Origin: Chitinophagales bacterium
GTDB taxonomy: Bacteria; Bacteroidota; Bacteroidia; Chitinophagales; UBA2359
Reading direction: 5' to 3'
Length of the DNA: 9,156 nucleotides
Assembly (NCBI GenBank): GCA_020629335.1
Contig: JAHDDN010000204.1
Span: 1-9,156 of the forward strand
Within the stretch, counting starts at the first letter, position 1. Each line of letters starts with the position of its first letter. Of the stretch, positions 6,490 through 9,156 are shown piece by piece. Made by a program: the position numbers and the translations under genes. The notes below the pieces were generated by a model that made no database searches, was not told the origin of the DNA, and worked only from the letters and a program-made list of their open reading frames with translations.

Positions 6490-8115
6490 ATGGCATCTAT
6501 AGCTGGAAACATTATAGATCTCGTGCAAGAAAAAATATTCAAAGGGGTGATTCATTGGGAAAACCAAAGGATCACCCTTATTGAATCTAAAGAGGTCAAA
6601 GAAGAACAATACATTTTACCTGGCTTTGTGGATGCCCATGTACACATCGAAAGCTCTATGCTGACGCCAGCTGAATTTGGGCGTTTAGCACTTCCCCACG
6701 GAACCATCGCAACCGTTTCTGATCCTCATGAAATTGCGAATGTATTAGGTATAGACGGAGTCTACTATATGCTCAAAGATGCCCTCCGATCTCCACTCAA
6801 ATTTAATTTTGGCGCTCCCTCATGCGTCCCAGCCACTACCTTCGAAACAGCAGGCGCTGTCATTTCCTTAGCCGATATAGAAGAATTATTCCAACGTAAG
6901 GACATTCGCTACCTAAGTGAGATGATGAACTTCCCTGGTGTACTTTATGCAGACCCTAAGGTAATGGCTATACTCGATTTAGCTAAAAAATATAAAAGAC
7001 CAATTGATGGCCATGCCCCAGGATTAAGAGGCGAAACGGCTAAAAAGTATATTGACGCAGGTATCAGCACAGATCACGAATGCTTCACCTTAGAGGAAGC
7101 ACAAGACAAGCTGAAATACGGCATGAAAATTCTCATTAGAGAAGGCTCCGCAGCTAAAAACTTTGAAGCACTCATTCCCTTACTTAAGGATCATCATGAG
7201 CACATCATGTTCTGTAGCGATGACAAGCATCCTAATGATTTAGTCGTAAGTCATATTGATGAGTTGGTAAGAAGATGTCTAAGTAGGGGAGAAGACCTAA
7301 TAAAAGTGCTCAAAGCCGCTTGTTTAAATCCTGTTAAACACTACGGCTTAGAAGTAGGCCTATTACAAAAAAACGATTTAGCCGACTTCATAGTCGTCAA
7401 TAATATAAAAGATTTTAAAGTCCAACAAACTTATATCAATGGCGATTTAGTAGCCGAAAATGGCTTTGCTAATCAATCTTATCAAGCCGCTCCAATTGCT
7501 AATCATTTTAATACTGATCTCAAGGCACCATCTGATTTTAAAGTGGAGGCAAAAGGAAAACAAATTCGAGTCATTGAAGCAATGGATGGGCAACTGATCA
7601 CCAATGAACTCCAATTAGATGCCTTGATAAAAGATGGACAAGCAGTTTCCAATGTAGATCAAGATATTCTAAAAATAGCAGTTGTCAATCGTTACTCTAA
7701 TCAGCCACCAGCTATTGCCTTTATCAAAAATATAGGATTAAAAAGAGGCGCCATTGCGTCCTCTGTAGCACACGATTCTCACAATATAGTCGTAGTAGGA
7801 GTAGATGATGAATCTATCTGTAAAGCCGTTAATTTATTAATAGAAGCTAAAGGAGGCTTATCTTTAGTAGATGGAGAAAAAGAGGAGGTTTTAGCACTTC
7901 CCGTAGCAGGAATCATGACCAACGAAAACGCCTATTTAGTGGCAGGTAAATATACCCTTTTAGATCAAATGGCTAAGGACTTAGGAACGCCTCTTAAAGC
8001 GCCATACATGACCCTTTCATTCATGGCCCTCTTAGTCATTCCTAACCTCAAATTAAGCGATAAAGGCTTATTCAGCGGCAATGACTTCAAATTTACGGAT
8101 CTCTTTATTTCGTAA
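6490..8115 (+). CDS. ade: Adenine deaminase (amidohydrolase superfamily)
   Basis: Converts adenine to hypoxanthine and ammonia for purine salvage, in the cytoplasm. The 541-residue protein is full length, though somewhat shorter at the N-terminus than E. coli Ade (588). Metal and active-site signatures appear in the expected order: [14 protein letters not shown] (44-57, His50 and His52), SDPHEIANV (78-86), SCVPATTFE (111-119), EMMNFPGV (144-151), DGHAPGLRG (173-181, His175), [13 protein letters not shown] (193-205, His196), REGSAAKN (217-224) and [10 protein letters not shown] (242-251, with the metal-binding Asp). The C-terminal Ade-specific domain includes [19 protein letters not shown] (419-437) and ends in a [11 protein letters not shown] segment (518-528). 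The ATG at 6490 places the start before a short beta segment ([14 protein letters not shown]) that normally builds the composite domain. It converges with the lipoprotein gene downstream. Confidence 0.96.
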   Translation: MASIAGNIIDLVQEKIFKGVIHWENQRITLIESKEVKEEQYILPGFVDAHVHIESSMLTPAEFGRLALPHGTIATVSDPHEIANVLGIDGVYYMLKDALRSPLKFNFGAPSCVPATTFETAGAVISLADIEELFQRKDIRYLSEMMNFPGVLYADPKVMAILDLAKKYKRPIDGHAPGLRGETAKKYIDAGISTDHECFTLEEAQDKLKYGMKILIREGSAAKNFEALIPLLKDHHEHIMFCSDDKHPNDLVVSHIDELVRRCLSRGEDLIKVLKAACLNPVKHYGLEVGLLQKNDLADFIVVNNIKDFKVQQTYINGDLVAENGFANQSYQAAPIANHFNTDLKAPSDFKVEAKGKQIRVIEAMDGQLITNELQLDALIKDGQAVSNVDQDILKIAVVNRYSNQPPAIAFIKNIGLKRGAIASSVAHDSHNIVVVGVDDESICKAVNLLIEAKGGLSLVDGEKEEVLALPVAGIMTNENAYLVAGKYTLLDQMAKDLGTPLKAPYMTLSFMALLVIPNLKLSDKGLFSGNDFKFTDLFIS

Positions 8116-8183
8116 ATTATTTGGGTTTAATTGTCTCCATAAAAATACTATAAAAAGGATCGGCCTTAGCGTTTTTTGGCGTT

Positions 8184-8214
8184 AAAAAAATCCCCCTCCT
8201 TAAACAAGGAGGGG
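8184..8214 (-). terminator. Rho-independent terminator of the minus-strand lipoprotein gene
   Basis: CCCCTCCTT (8193-8201) and AAGGAGGGG (8206-8214) form a 9-bp stem with a 4-base loop. Read on the minus strand the stem is followed by GA and seven T (8190-8184), the classical intrinsic signature. It starts about 25 bases after the lipoprotein stop. On the plus strand no T-run follows, so any stop for ade through this hairpin would be weaker. The remaining part of the ade-to-lipoprotein gap (8116-8183) shows nothing clear. Confidence 0.85.
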
Positions 8215-8239
8215 CCAGGGTTGGTTGCTAAAATATTAA

Positions 8240-8929
8240 CTACTTATAAGGAAAATGCTTCGCCATCCTATAATTCAAAGCATCAATCACCTCATTAGAA
8301 GGCTGTGTCCAATCCGCTTCCATCTGATCCGTCATAGACCAAAGAATACTCCCATCAGCCCCATTAATCAGATTGATATTAGAATAAATATCATTAGATT
8401 TAGTAGCGCCCTTTCCAGCCAATAAAGGCAAGATATTCTTAGACAAAGCAGAGATTAACTTCACCCCAATATCAATTCCATAAGAAGTCAAATCAGAGAA
8501 ATAACGCTTCTTCTCCACTCGACTTATAATCACTGCATCCACTCCTAATAAATCCGCTAATTCTTCAGGATCTTCCTCCCAAGAATCCGTAATACTAATA
8601 TCATTCTCCTCCAATATTTTATTCGTCCGAGTAATCGGCTGTATTTGCACTCGCATCCCCTTATTATTCTTAGCACTACTCTTCAATAATTGATTTTGTA
8701 AGGAGATTTGGAAAGCCTTACTTTCTGCTTCCTGCATCTTTACTTTCTCTTCCTCATCCAAATCAAAGCCCAAAAAGCCAGATAAAATCATCTGGACAGG
8801 CAAAATAGCCACCTTTTTATGAGTAGCAGTCGTTTTCTTAAACCCCTTCGCTTGATAATAAGGCTTAGAACAAGCCCCCATCATCAACAGCATGGCAGCC
8901 AATAAAAATAGTACGGATAATTTTTTCAT
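8240..8929 (-). CDS. Putative outer-membrane/periplasmic lipoprotein of unknown function
   Basis: A 229-residue lipoprotein. The ATG at 8929-8927 gives a classic signal (MKKLSVLFLLAAMLLMMGAC) with Cys20 as lipid anchor; the frame is open 20 codons further upstream, but that extension would bury the signal. The mature part begins with a short polar linker, then KVAILPVQMIL (39-49), a beta strand like those opening CsgG/TolB-N-type and GNA1162-type lipoproteins. A charged helical region follows (57-83). LADLLGVDAVIISRVEKKRYFS (124-145) resembles the 'gene product X is expected' strand-and-turn of that fold, and SNINLINGADGSILWSMTDQ (183-202) resembles its closing 'arithmetic' strand with D-G-x-x-L-W. 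These likenesses are my reading and not search results. Nothing ties it to a partner gene here; it is transcribed alone and ends in its own terminator. What it does is unknown. Confidence 0.82.
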   Translation of the reverse strand: MKKLSVLFLLAAMLLMMGACSKPYYQAKGFKKTTATHKKVAILPVQMILSGFLGFDLDEEEKVKMQEAESKAFQISLQNQLLKSSAKNNKGMRVQIQPITRTNKILEENDISITDSWEEDPEELADLLGVDAVIISRVEKKRYFSDLTSYGIDIGVKLISALSKNILPLLAGKGATKSNDIYSNINLINGADGSILWSMTDQMEADWTQPSNEVIDALNYRMAKHFPYK

Positions 8930-8989
8930 ATCAATTGAGTTTGAATTACATTTATTAAGACGATTCTTGGTGGAAGAGATACATAGCAA

Positions 8990-9156
8990 TTGACATTATT
9001 TATCATTATTCATTTGAGCTTTCCCATGCGTTGGTAAAAGCGAAGTGCGCAGCACGAGCTATTCATCATTAAACATTACGCATTCATCATTATAATTAGG
9101 GGCTTCCCCTTTCTAATTTTTCATCGGACCGTAGGGGCGCTACCTATGTGTGCGCC
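8990..9156. repeat. Dispersed intergenic repeat zone, right copy, running off the window
   Basis: The gap upstream of the lipoprotein gene holds TTTATCATTAT (8999-9009), the 21-base block around GTGCGCAGCAC (9039-9059, identical to 3278-3298), ATTCATCATT twice (9061-9070 and 9082-9091), CATTACGCATT (9074-9084), and GGGGCTTCC (9099-9107). The last sits inside a small hairpin AGGGG-CTT-CCCCT (9098-9110). No gene was recognised here. The order of units differs from the left copy, so the two zones are mosaics built from shared modules and not simple duplicates. Confidence 0.72.
9136..9156. repeat. Palindromic element cut by the right window edge
   Basis: GGCGC (9136-9140) and GCGCC (9152-9156) are inverted arms, with AC/GT able to pair inside around a CTAT turn. 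The left flank reads GTAGG (9131-9135), which suggests that the full element is a longer stem of which the right arm is missing. It resembles REP-like GC-rich palindromes scattered between genes. Confidence 0.5.

Noticed and set aside
6403..6609. Minus-strand reading frame spanning the TerB-like/ade junction
   Set aside because: It is antisense to the start of ade and the poly-Pro tail; the Trp-rich string merely mirrors the CCA/CCT repeats.
8930..8989. N-terminal extension of the right-hand lipoprotein by 20 codons
   Set aside because: It would place polar residues before a classic MKK-type lipoprotein signal, so the ATG at 8929 was preferred.

Overview
The window looks like chromosomal DNA of a Bacteroidota bacterium, possibly from the Saprospiria-like branch. 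The signs are AT-rich coding DNA, starts mostly without a strong Shine-Dalgarno, a textbook Bacteroidota promoter (TTG-N20-TAAATTTG) before the proton/sodium pump gene, two short lipoproteins of Bacteroidota style, and dispersed GC-richer intergenic repeats. The phylum is fairly secure; the finer placement is a guess.

Left block (1-3225, minus strand): a compact transcription unit reads from right to left. It holds a lipid-anchored alpha/beta-hydrolase-like protein (2359-3225), a GT4-type glycosyltransferase (1183-2352) and a Wzx/MOP-family polysaccharide flippase that runs off the left edge (1-1178). The gaps are only 6 and 4 bases, so the three are probably co-transcribed and translationally coupled. 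This is likely the end or an interior piece of a surface-polysaccharide locus. The glycosyltransferase appears to start with TTG, in the same frame as the upstream hydrolase and two codons past its stop.

Middle (3226-3708): a 483-base divergent intergenic region. Its left half is a structured GC-richer repeat (about 3250-3500) that shares a 21-base core with a second repeat zone at the right end of the window. Its right half is AT-rich and carries the hppA promoter.

Right block (3709-8115, plus strand): hppA, encoding a membrane pyrophosphatase with K+-dependent signature residues, is followed by a strong 13-bp hairpin. Then come a small cytoplasmic TerB-like protein of unknown function and adenine deaminase (ade), 39 bases apart with a perfect 7-bp palindrome between them. 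Pyrophosphate hydrolysis and adenine salvage are both housekeeping nucleotide/energy functions, but nothing shows that they form one pathway here.

Right edge (8116-9156): a minus-strand lipoprotein of unknown function (8240-8929) converges on ade and ends in a canonical terminator. Upstream of it lies a second repeat zone, ending in a palindrome cut by the window edge. No tRNA, rRNA, CRISPR array, transposase or phage gene was seen. I did not find a clearly new defence or mobile system; the best leads are the repeat family, the TTG-coupled gene pair and the two uncharacterised small proteins.
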